A stretch of DNA of 64,000 bases from Devosia lacusdianchii. GTDB lineage: Bacteria; Pseudomonadota; Alphaproteobacteria; Rhizobiales; Devosiaceae. Positions 26,941-34,225 of the stretch are shown here, in pieces. A program made the position numbers and the translations under genes. The notes under the pieces were generated by a model. The model did no database searches and was not told the origin of the DNA. It saw nothing but the letters and a program-made list of their open reading frames with translations. Location: NCBI RefSeq assembly GCF_022429625.1, contig NZ_CP092483.1, positions 1,054,001 to 1,118,000 of the forward strand. Direction: 5' to 3'. How positions within the stretch are numbered: the stretch's first letter is position 1; each line of letters opens with the position of its first letter.

Positions 26941-28056
26941 GTGATTCAGGGACCCACTAGCCGTGGCCGGTCCGCGATCGGTTTTGGTCGCGTCGCCGCG
27001 GGTATCGCCGCACTTGCCGTAACCGTCGCTGCCTGTTCGCCGGAGGCGCCCAAGACGGATGAGCTCGCGTCCAACGTGCTGATCAGCGCGGCCGACTGCG
27101 AGCGCAACAAGGCCGCTGGAACCATCACCTATGTGTCGGGCTACGGCTATTCGGCGAGTGCCGGCCAGTTGGACGTGTTCCTGGCCAAGGAGCTCGGCTA
27201 TTTCGATGCTCTGTGCCTGACAGTGGACATCAACGCCGCCGGCGGCAGCGGCCAGCAACTGGTCTCGTCGGGGCAGGCGCAATTCACTGCGCTCGGATCG
27301 GCATCCGACGTTATCCTCGCCGCCGCCAACAGCCGCAACCTGACGGCCGTAGCGACCTATGGCAGCACCTCGCCCTTCTCGATCTTCGCCAATGAGAGCG
27401 TCAAGTCGCTGAAGGATCTCGAAGGTCGCAAGCTCGGCTACTTCATCAATATCACCCCGATCGCCATGGCCATGCTCGACGCCGCCGGCGTCGACCTCGC
27501 CAAGGTCGAGCTGATCAAGATGACCAATTACGACCCCACCGTGGTCACGCGCGGGCAGGTCGACGCCATTGTCGGCTATGCCTCGAACCAACCGCAGACG
27601 CTCAAGGCCATGGGCCTGCCATTCAGCGAATTCCGCCCGTCCGATTTCGACCTGCAGGGCACCTACAATGTCATGGAGGTCAACTCCGAGTTCCTGAGCG
27701 AGCATCGCGAGACGGTCGCCGACTTCATGCGCGCCACACTCAAAGCGCTCGAACTCTGCCTCGCCGAAGAGGCCACTTGCGTCGAAAAGATCAGCAAGCT
27801 GGCCGCGGACAACAATCAGGGCGGCGCCTTCCCGGCGGAGCAACAGGCCCGCACCTGGGGCGTGGAATCGTCCTGGGTTCGCGCCAGTGCCTTCGGCGCT
27901 CCGGGCGTGCAAACCGAAGAAGAGTGGCAGAACGAGTACGAGATGGTGCAGGCCTATGGCGGCCTAGAGAACCCTCCGCCGCTTGCCGACATGATGGATA
28001 CGGACCTGGTTGCCTCCCTTTATGCGGATGGCAAGCTGCTCTGGCCCGGGAACTGA
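26941..28056 (+). CDS. ABC transporter substrate-binding lipoprotein (NMT1/THI5 type), candidate riboflavin binder
   Basis: 371 residues. The N-terminus has a hydrophobic stretch ending in the lipobox VAAC (Cys32), so it is anchored as a lipoprotein. NMT1/THI5-like features are VFLAKELGYFDALCL, SSGQAQFTALGSASDVIL, LKDLEGRKLGYF and a C-terminal helical part. The GTG at 26941 has GGAGG five bases upstream; a TTG 12 bases earlier is less likely. Relatives bind flat heterocycles or their precursors (ThiY, RibY) or sulfonates. With the flavin enzymes that follow, riboflavin is the most economical ligand (inference). Confidence 0.85.
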   Translation: MIQGPTSRGRSAIGFGRVAAGIAALAVTVAACSPEAPKTDELASNVLISAADCERNKAAGTITYVSGYGYSASAGQLDVFLAKELGYFDALCLTVDINAAGGSGQQLVSSGQAQFTALGSASDVILAAANSRNLTAVATYGSTSPFSIFANESVKSLKDLEGRKLGYFINITPIAMAMLDAAGVDLAKVELIKMTNYDPTVVTRGQVDAIVGYASNQPQTLKAMGLPFSEFRPSDFDLQGTYNVMEVNSEFLSEHRETVADFMRATLKALELCLAEEATCVEKISKLAADNNQGGAFPAEQQARTWGVESSWVRASAFGAPGVQTEEEWQNEYEMVQAYGGLENPPPLADMMDTDLVASLYADGKLLWPGN

Positions 28057-28063
28057 GGGCGAT

Positions 28064-28894
28064 ATGCTCAGCGCTAGCAACGATCACTTGGCCACGCACG
28101 ACGATACGGACGCCCTTGGTGTCCATGTCGAGGCCGTTTCCAAGAGCTACGGGGTCGATGAGCGGCGCTCCACCGTTCTCGACCGCGTCAGCCTGACCAT
28201 CCGCAAGGGCGAGTTCGTCTCGGTCATCGGCCCAAGCGGCTGCGGCAAGTCCACATTGCTCAAGGTCATTGCCGGGCTTTCCGGCGCTGACAGCGGGCGG
28301 GTGAGCATCAACGGCAAATCGGTGCGCGACGCCACGCGGGACAAGGCCGTAGGCCTCGTGCCACAGGCGCCGGCGCTGCTGCCCTGGCGGACCATCAAGG
28401 AAAACGTGACCCTGCCGATCACGATCAATCCGTCCGCCAATTCAGGCCGCAACCTGCGCGACCCCGAGGAGCTGTTGCGCAGCTTCGGGCTGGGACACGC
28501 CATCGATCGCTATCCATCCCAGTTGTCCGGCGGCATGCAGCAACGCGCCGCGATCGCCCGCGCCTTCGTGTTCGATCCCGAAATCCTGCTGATGGACGAA
28601 CCGTTCTCCGCGCTCGATGAGATGAACCGGGATCAGCAGCGCATGGGCCTGCTCGATTTCTGGCAGTCCAACCGCAAGTCGGTGCTGTTCGTCACCCACT
28701 CGGTTCCCGAGGCGATCATCCTGTCCGACCGCATCGTGCTGATGGCCGCCCATCCCGGGCGTATTGCCGAAATCATCGATGTCGACCTGCCCCGTCCGCG
28801 CGACGAGGCCATGTATGCCAGCGACGCCTTCCGAGACCTGGAAACCCGGGTCCGCGCCTCTCTGCACAAGGTGATGGGAGCAAACCATGCCTAG
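28064..28894 (+). CDS. ABC transporter ATP-binding protein (TauB/SsuB/ThiZ type)
   Basis: 276 residues. Walker [10 protein letters not shown], signature LSGGMQQRAAIARAF, Walker B ILLMDEPFSALDEM, H-loop FVTHSVPEAI. It starts 8 bases after the binding-protein stop and overlaps the permease start by 8 bases. It energises the importer encoded at 26941-29711, the candidate riboflavin uptake system. Confidence 0.92.
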   Translation: MLSASNDHLATHDDTDALGVHVEAVSKSYGVDERRSTVLDRVSLTIRKGEFVSVIGPSGCGKSTLLKVIAGLSGADSGRVSINGKSVRDATRDKAVGLVPQAPALLPWRTIKENVTLPITINPSANSGRNLRDPEELLRSFGLGHAIDRYPSQLSGGMQQRAAIARAFVFDPEILLMDEPFSALDEMNRDQQRMGLLDFWQSNRKSVLFVTHSVPEAIILSDRIVLMAAHPGRIAEIIDVDLPRPRDEAMYASDAFRDLETRVRASLHKVMGANHA

Positions 28895-29711
28895 CGATAC
28901 CGTGGCGCCCACCGCCACCACTTCGGGTTCGTCTCTGCGTCGCGACGCCATCGACCTGGCCTGGGGCTGGGGCTTGCCGGCGATGACCTTCATCATCGTT
29001 GCTGTACTCTGGCAGCTCGTCGCCATCAGCAATCCCTACGTGTTGCCGACGCTCGATGCTATCGGCAACAGCCTGGTGGAATCGCCCGGCATGTATTGGG
29101 CCAACCTGCTCGTCACCTGCCAGGAAATCGTCATCGGCGCCGGGGCCGGAATCCTCTTCGGCTTCCTGCTCGCTGTCGCCATGGCCGAACTGCCAGCCAT
29201 CGAGAAGGCCGTCATGCCGCTGATCGTGGTAGTCATGGTCACCCCGGTGGTCGCTATCGCCCCGGCGCTCGTCGTGGCGTTCGGCTTCGGCATGATGCCC
29301 AAGTATATCGTGACCGGGCTGGTCGTGTTCTTCCCCATGCTGGTCAACTCACTCGCGGGGCTCCGCGATGTCGACCAGAAGGCGCTCGACGTCTTCAAGA
29401 CGCTGCATGCCAGCCGCTGGGAAACCTTCCGCGACCTGCGCTTCCCCGGCTGCATGCCCTTCGTCTTCGCCGGCCTGCGCATTGCCATGCCGCTGGCCGT
29501 GGTGGGGGCGGCGGTGGCCGAGTTCGTGGCCGCCGGTCAGCAGGCGGGTCTGGGCTCCCTCGTGACCATCGCGGCCGCACAGGCCAACCTGCCAGTAACC
29601 TGGGCCAGCATCACGCTGCTCTGCCTGCTCGGCGTGACGCTGGTCTCGGTGCTGGCGCTGCTGCGCAAGCGCGTCCTCTGGTGGAGCGACCAGGACGTGA
29701 TCGGGCGCTAG
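28887..29711 (+). CDS. ABC transporter permease (TauC/SsuC/ThiX type)
   Basis: 274 residues with six membrane spans (TFIIVAVLWQLVAISNPYVL first) and the EAA-like loop VFKTLHASRWETFRDLRFPG typical of taurine/nitrate/thiamine-precursor permeases. The stop codon lies in the middle of a perfect 16-bp palindrome (29702-29717, CGGGCGCT/AGCGCCCG), which may stabilise or attenuate the message before the monooxygenase gene 42 bases downstream. Confidence 0.92.
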   Translation: MPSDTVAPTATTSGSSLRRDAIDLAWGWGLPAMTFIIVAVLWQLVAISNPYVLPTLDAIGNSLVESPGMYWANLLVTCQEIVIGAGAGILFGFLLAVAMAELPAIEKAVMPLIVVVMVTPVVAIAPALVVAFGFGMMPKYIVTGLVVFFPMLVNSLAGLRDVDQKALDVFKTLHASRWETFRDLRFPGCMPFVFAGLRIAMPLAVVGAAVAEFVAAGQQAGLGSLVTIAAAQANLPVTWASITLLCLLGVTLVSVLALLRKRVLWWSDQDVIGR

Positions 29712-29753
29712 CGCCCGGTCCACCTCAACATTTCCAAATTCCTGACGAAAGCG

Positions 29754-31112
29754 ATGATCATGAAGAAGCTCCGCTTTGGGCTGTTCGAAAACGCGCAGAC
29801 CAACGACTCCGGCACGTCCACCTGGCGCCATCCAGATAGCCAGCGTCACCTGTTCGATACGCTGGGCTACTGGCGCGAGATCGCCCGGATTTGCGAAGAC
29901 GCCAAACTGGACTTCCTGTTCCTGGCCGATGCCTGGGGCTGGGCGGACGTGAAGGGCCAGCGCCCCGAAATCTGCTCGCTTGAAGGGCTCGACCTGCCGC
30001 GCCTCGACCCGGCCATCGTTGCCGCAGCGATTGTTGGCGCCACCTCGAAGCTGGGCCTGGTCATCACCGGCTCGACCCTGCTCGAGCAGCCCTACGCCTT
30101 TGCCCGCCGCATGCAGAGCCTCGACCATCTCTCAGGCGGCCGCGTGGGCTGGAACGTCGTCACCACGGGCACCGCGGAAACTGCCGTTGCCGCCTTTGGC
30201 GTGCCCATGGTGGCCCATGATGCACGCTACGACATGGCCGACGACTTCATGGAACTCGTCTACAAGCTATTCGAGGGCGCCTGGGAAGCCGGCTCGCTCG
30301 AGCGAGACAAGGCCGGGCGCTTTGCCGATCCGTCCAAGGTCCACGCCATCGCCCATGACGGTCCGTTCTTCCGCTCGCACGGCTATGGCAACACCAACTA
30401 CTCACCGCAGGGCACGCCGGTTCTGTTCCAGGCCGGCTCCTCCGATCGCGGTCGCCAGTTTGGCGGCCGGCACGGGGAATGCGTGTTCCTCGGCGGCGGC
30501 TCGATCGAGAAACTTGCCAGCCAGGTCAAGTCGATCCGCGAAGAGGCTGAGGCCAACGGGCGCGATGGCAATTCGATCAAGATCATGAGCGCCTTCTCCT
30601 GCGTGGTTGCGAGCACCGAGGCCGAGGCGCAGCGCAAGCATCGCGAAATCCTCGATGCGCAAACGCCGGAAGTCGCCGTGGCATCCTATGCCTGGTTTAC
30701 CGGGCTCGATCTGTCGTCCTACGATCCGGCGACCAAGATGAGCGCGCTCCACACCGAGCTGTCGCAGACCCAGGTCGCGCGCTTTGGCGACAAGACCGTG
30801 GGCGACGTGCTCAAGGATTGGCACGCGCATGGCGTGCGGACCAACCCGTTCGTCGGAACGCCCGAACAGATCGCCGACATCATGTGCGAAATGGCCGAAG
30901 GCGCGGATCTCGACGGCTTCCTGTTCACCCCGCTGATCCAGCCGGCCTCGACGATCGATTTCGTCGCGCAGGTCCTGCCGGTGCTGCGGGCACGCGGTGT
31001 GGCGGCGACGGACTACGAAGGCGAGACGCTGCGCGAACGCCTGCTGGGCACGCCGACGCCGGTCCTGCGCGATGATCATCCTGGCTCCGGCTATCGCAGC
31101 CTCTCGGCCTGA
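29754..31112 (+). CDS. LLM-class flavin-dependent monooxygenase (NtaA/SnaA/DszA family), candidate riboflavin lyase
   Basis: 452 residues, the usual size of the two-component NtaA/SnaA/DszA group, which uses FMNH2 supplied by a separate reductase. Landmarks are KLRFGLFENAQTNDSG at the N-terminus, LAGADAWG-like FLADAWGWAD, the family signature FARRMQSLDHLSGGRVGWNV, PVLFQAGSSDRGRQFGGRH and a C-terminal DGFLFTPLIQP. An ATG at 29760 is an alternative start. RcaE of Microbacterium maritypicum, which splits riboflavin into lumichrome and ribose, belongs to this broad superfamily and likewise works with a flavin reductase and riboflavin kinase, both present here. Sulfur- or nitrogen-compound oxidation is the alternative. 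Confidence 0.85.
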   Translation: MIMKKLRFGLFENAQTNDSGTSTWRHPDSQRHLFDTLGYWREIARICEDAKLDFLFLADAWGWADVKGQRPEICSLEGLDLPRLDPAIVAAAIVGATSKLGLVITGSTLLEQPYAFARRMQSLDHLSGGRVGWNVVTTGTAETAVAAFGVPMVAHDARYDMADDFMELVYKLFEGAWEAGSLERDKAGRFADPSKVHAIAHDGPFFRSHGYGNTNYSPQGTPVLFQAGSSDRGRQFGGRHGECVFLGGGSIEKLASQVKSIREEAEANGRDGNSIKIMSAFSCVVASTEAEAQRKHREILDAQTPEVAVASYAWFTGLDLSSYDPATKMSALHTELSQTQVARFGDKTVGDVLKDWHAHGVRTNPFVGTPEQIADIMCEMAEGADLDGFLFTPLIQPASTIDFVAQVLPVLRARGVAATDYEGETLRERLLGTPTPVLRDDHPGSGYRSLSA

Positions 31113-31152
31113 CATGGGCCCGGCGCCAGCCACCAGAGTTGGTTGGCGCCGA

Positions 31153-31752
31153 TCACGCCTGTGCCGGGGCAGGCGGGGCTCTGTTGCCCTCGCCGGCAAA
31201 GACGTATTCCCCGGCATTGATCCGCTCGAACAGCCCCTTCGACCATTCCTGCTCGGCACGCAGGCGCAGCGAGGAGAGTTCGAAGATCTCCCGCACATAG
31301 GAGGGCGTGGTGCTCGATCGCTTCACGTCGCCAATGTCAAAGCCGTTACTGGCAATGCGGGCGTCGATCTCGGTCATGCGGAACTTGAGCGCCGCGATCA
31401 CTTCGGACCGGCTGAGCAGGAACATGAACGAGGTGAGGGCCATGACCGGCTTGGTGTCGAAGGTTTCGACGGTCCAGACCGCCTGGCGCAGCAGCCGCAT
31501 CAGCTCGACATCACCCTGTGGCGTGATCTGGTAGATCGTGCGTTCCGGGCGCTTGCCGGAAGCTTCGGTGCCGCTCTCGGCAATGTAGCCGTCCTGCTTG
31601 AGCGAGCGCAGCGCGTTGTAGATCGAGCCCGGCTGGATATTGGCCCACTCGTCGACATGCCACGTCATCAGTTCACGGCGCAGGAAATATCCGTGCACCG
31701 GCTGAAACTGGCGAACAGCTCCGAGAACGACAAGGCGGGTGATCGTCGACAT
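31153..31752 (-). CDS. PadR-family transcriptional regulator
   Basis: 199 residues. The N-terminal winged HTH shows the PadR pattern: VLGAVRQFQPVHGYFLRREL, IQPGSIYNALRSLKQDGYIAE, and RTIYQITPQGDVEL. A longer C-terminal helical domain follows, as in PadR subfamily 2. It is convergent with the monooxygenase gene and divergent from the flavin reductase gene, with a perfect palindrome at 31834 between them. A second copy before 26941 suggests it controls both units. The PadR protein LmrR is reported to bind flat aromatics including riboflavin, so a flavin ligand is plausible. Confidence 0.9.
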   Translation of the reverse strand: MSTITRLVVLGAVRQFQPVHGYFLRRELMTWHVDEWANIQPGSIYNALRSLKQDGYIAESGTEASGKRPERTIYQITPQGDVELMRLLRQAVWTVETFDTKPVMALTSFMFLLSRSEVIAALKFRMTEIDARIASNGFDIGDVKRSSTTPSYVREIFELSSLRLRAEQEWSKGLFERINAGEYVFAGEGNRAPPAPAQA

Positions 31753-31833
31753 GGCGCGAAGCTATGTCAGTTGCGGTGAGCGCACAAGAGAAGCGCTTGT
31801 CGGAAAGCAAGAAATTGAATAGGTTTATTGAAC

Positions 31834-31849
31834 TAGTCAAAATTGACTA
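31834..31849. promoter_or_regulatory. Candidate PadR operator, copy 2 (perfect palindrome)
   Basis: TAGTCAA-AA-TTGACTA, a perfect 16-base palindrome ending 13 bases before the flavin reductase ATG and immediately before its ribosome site (GGAGGGG). It lies in the 110-base divergent promoter region of padR. Confidence 0.7.
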
Positions 31850-31862
31850 TACGGAGGGGTAA

Positions 31863-32369
31863 ATGACGAGTGTGGCGAACGCCGTTCCCAATCAGGCACA
31901 ACTGGCCCTGCGCAAGGCCTTCTCGATGTTTCCCACCGGGGTGGTGGCTGTTTGCGGTCTGGAGGCGAGTGAACCCGTCGGCATGGCGGTCAATTCCTTC
32001 AGCTCGGTTTCTCTTGATCCGCCGCTGGTGTCGATCTGCGTTGCCCGCAATTCCGGCACCTGGCCGCGCCTTTCTGGTCTGCCGCATGTCGGTCTCAGCG
32101 TGCTCGGAGCCGGCCAGGCGCTGCTGTCGCGGCAACTCGCCTCGAAATCGGCCAACCGCTTTGAGGGCGCATCCTGGCAGGCGAGCGACGGCGGGGCAGT
32201 GTTTATCGAAGGCGCCACCCTGTGGCTCGATTGCGCCGTCAGGGACCATTTGGCCGGTGGCGATCACGAGATCGTCCTCCTCGAGGTGCTGACCTCGCGC
32301 CTGTTCCCCGACACCGCGCCCCTGGTATTCCACCAGAGCCAGTATCTCGGCCTGTCCGGCACGGCATGA
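31863..32369 (+). CDS. Flavin reductase (DIM6/NTAB family)
   Basis: 168 residues with the flavin reductase-like split-barrel fold: LRKAFSMFPTGVVAVCG, VGMAVNSFSSVSLDPPLVSICV (the conserved FMN-binding S-S-V-S-L-x-P-P pattern), RFEGASWQ, and HEIVLLEVLTSR. It passes electrons from NAD(P)H to free flavin, giving FMNH2 for the monooxygenase at 29754. It corresponds in role to RcaB of the Microbacterium riboflavin cluster. Its TGA overlaps the ATG of the riboflavin kinase gene (ATGA). Confidence 0.9.
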   Translation: MTSVANAVPNQAQLALRKAFSMFPTGVVAVCGLEASEPVGMAVNSFSSVSLDPPLVSICVARNSGTWPRLSGLPHVGLSVLGAGQALLSRQLASKSANRFEGASWQASDGGAVFIEGATLWLDCAVRDHLAGGDHEIVLLEVLTSRLFPDTAPLVFHQSQYLGLSGTA

Positions 32370-32788
32370 CCAGGGCCGCGCCCGTGGAGCTTTCATCATT
32401 CTCTGGCGTCGTGGTGCACGGCCACAAACGCGGCAGGGTGCTGGGCTTCCCCACTGCGAACATAAGGATGAACGCGGGCGCCTGTTGTCCCCCGGATGGC
32501 GTCTATAGCTGCTGGATCGCACTTGCCGGTTACAGCCAGCTGTGCGGCGCCACGGTCAGCATCGGATATAACCCAACCTTCGACGACGTGCCGGACCGCC
32601 AGGTGGAGGCGTACATCCACGATTTCGATGCCGACCTCTATGGCCAACTCGTCCAGGTGCAGGTGCTGTGTCGGCTGCGCGATATGCTGCACTTCGCCAC
32701 CATCGACGAGCTTGTGGAGCAAACCATGCGCGACGTGGACCAGTCGCGCGCCGTGCAAGCACTCTTGCAAGCCGCAGTTGGCCGATAG
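32366..32788 (+). CDS. Stand-alone riboflavin kinase (RFK domain)
   Basis: 140 residues covering only the riboflavin kinase half of bifunctional RibF. It makes FMN from riboflavin and ATP. Landmarks are VVHGHKRGRVLGFPTANI (GFPTAN at 27-32), PPDGVY (42-47), SIGYNPTF (65-72), and VEAYIHDFDADLYGQ, with the conserved Glu81. No adenylyltransferase domain precedes it: the open frame upstream is the reductase gene in another phase. Bacteria normally use RibF, so a dedicated single-domain kinase coupled to a flavin reductase suggests local FMN supply for the monooxygenase, like RcaA of the riboflavin catabolic cluster. Confidence 0.9.
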   Translation: MTRAAPVELSSFSGVVVHGHKRGRVLGFPTANIRMNAGACCPPDGVYSCWIALAGYSQLCGATVSIGYNPTFDDVPDRQVEAYIHDFDADLYGQLVQVQVLCRLRDMLHFATIDELVEQTMRDVDQSRAVQALLQAAVGR

Positions 32789-32909
32789 CCGGCCGCGATA
32801 GCGCCACGCAGCGAGCCGGACGCACAGGCGCGGTTCGGCCTCGCGCATTGCCTGCCGGTGTCGACGACGCTATAGCAGCGCTCCCGCAGGCCCACAGCGA
32901 GGGAGACGC

Positions 32910-33791
32910 ATGACGACTGACGACATGGAGCGGTTTCGTCCGGCCATCCTGGCTGTGCGTCCAGATCTGGCCGGCTCCACCTTCACACTGGCTACCGCCG
33001 GGTGGGATTCGATCGCGGTGGATGTCGACGACCACCTGATTTTCAAGTTTCCGCGGCACGACGTGGCCGAACGGGCGCTGATCAAGGAGGCCGCCCTCCT
33101 GGCGGAGATACGGCCGAACGTCTCGATGCCGGTACCCAACCTCCGCCTGGTCCAGGGCCCTCCGCTGTTCTCGGTGCACGAAAAGCTGCCTGGAGACCAC
33201 CTTCTCGCAGCGCACTACGACGTGCTGCCCGAGGACGCGCGCCGGCAGCTAGCGGACCTGCTGGGCCAGTTCTACGCCCAGCTTCATCGGCTCGACGACA
33301 AGAGGATGATAGCGGCCGGGGCGGGAGAGGTGGGGGCATGGCAGCCACTGGACGCCATACGTGAACTGGCCTTGCCGCCGCTCGCGTCTGATCTGCGTCG
33401 CCTGGCGGCTGCCACCATCAGCGCATACGAACAACTGCCGCCCGACCCCTACGGCGTGACCTATGGCTATTTCGATGGCCATGGCTGGAACATGGCCTTC
33501 GATCACGCCAACGGTCGCCTGAACGGCCTCTACGACTTTGCCGATTCCGGGGTAGGGCCGCTGCACCGGGAATTCATCTATTCCAGTTTCGTCGCGGCGG
33601 ACCTGACCGAGCGGATCATCACCGCCTATGAGCGCGAGACAGACCGGCCTTTGGATCGTCGCCGCATCTCGATTCTGACCGGCGTCCATCGCCTGTCCGA
33701 ACTCGCCGAACTCATCGACGATCCCGAAAACTCGGCGCTCCTGCTCGCCAATCTGGAAGCCTGGGCCGAAACGGCGGATGGCCTTGCCTGA
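32910..33791 (+). CDS. Aminoglycoside phosphotransferase-fold kinase (APH family)
   Basis: 293 residues. The N-lobe has IFKFPRHDVAERALIKEAAL (ATP-binding lysine, then Glu). The catalytic loop reads YFDGHGWNMAFD where the family has HGDLHPGNIL: the Asp and Asn keep their spacing but the HG is replaced by YF. YDFADSGVGP supplies the metal-binding Asp. It starts 121 bases after the riboflavin kinase gene on the same strand. Its substrate is unknown. Antibiotic resistance is not implied by the fold; in the riboflavin cluster context a role in phosphorylating a breakdown product is conceivable but unsupported. Confidence 0.82.
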   Translation: MTTDDMERFRPAILAVRPDLAGSTFTLATAGWDSIAVDVDDHLIFKFPRHDVAERALIKEAALLAEIRPNVSMPVPNLRLVQGPPLFSVHEKLPGDHLLAAHYDVLPEDARRQLADLLGQFYAQLHRLDDKRMIAAGAGEVGAWQPLDAIRELALPPLASDLRRLAAATISAYEQLPPDPYGVTYGYFDGHGWNMAFDHANGRLNGLYDFADSGVGPLHREFIYSSFVAADLTERIITAYERETDRPLDRRRISILTGVHRLSELAELIDDPENSALLLANLEAWAETADGLA

Positions 33792-33795
33792 TTTA

Positions 33796-33816
33796 ATATG
33801 ACTTAGAAAGTCATAT
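33796..33816. promoter_or_regulatory. Perfect inverted repeat between APH-like and small-protein genes
   Basis: Nine-base arms ATATGACTT and AAGTCATAT around AGA, starting 5 bases after the kinase stop. There is no T run, so an operator for the downstream genes (33887, 34226) is at least as likely as a terminator. Confidence 0.5.
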
Positions 33817-33886
33817 ATGTTGCCAAGACCGCAGCATTGCGGCATATCGAGGCGCGTAACGGTTCCCCCGCTTCAGGACAACAAGC

Positions 33887-34198
33887 ATGCCGTCGATCGA
33901 TCGTGACGCCGCCTTTGCCGCTATCCGGGCTGCCCTGATGTCATCTTATTCCGGATCCTTGGCGTCGACCCGCATGTCGCCGTTGGAAGCGCTGGAATGC
34001 ATGGCGGCCGCCTTGGGCTCGATCTATCGTGAGGTTGCCGACGCTCACATCCACCCCGATGGGTGTCGATGTGGCTGGGTGCCCCATGACGTGCTCGACC
34101 TTGTTGCGTTGGAGCAGGCAATTGCGGCAAATGCAGTCCGCGAGGATTCCGAAGAGGTCTTTGATCTTCGCTCCGTCACACCGGTTGGCCACGGCTGA
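33887..34198 (+). CDS. Small hypothetical protein, 103 aa
   Basis: Not recognised. The sequence is mixed alpha-helical with a conserved-looking DGCRCGWVPHDVLDLVALEQ segment holding a CxC pair, and acidic residues near the end. There is no signal peptide or membrane span. The start is weakly supported (AGGAC upstream). It lies 27 bases before the ABC exporter gene. The long frame on the opposite strand is the shadow of the exporter. Coding status is likely but not certain. Confidence 0.5.
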   Translation: MPSIDRDAAFAAIRAALMSSYSGSLASTRMSPLEALECMAAALGSIYREVADAHIHPDGCRCGWVPHDVLDLVALEQAIAANAVREDSEEVFDLRSVTPVGHG

Positions 34199-34225
34199 GC
34201 GGTACAAAACACAGTTAGTGCCTTC

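Noticed and set aside
32910..33791. Antibiotic-resistance gene
   Set aside because: The APH fold alone does not show resistance; the catalytic loop is atypical and no resistance-associated mobile element is nearby.
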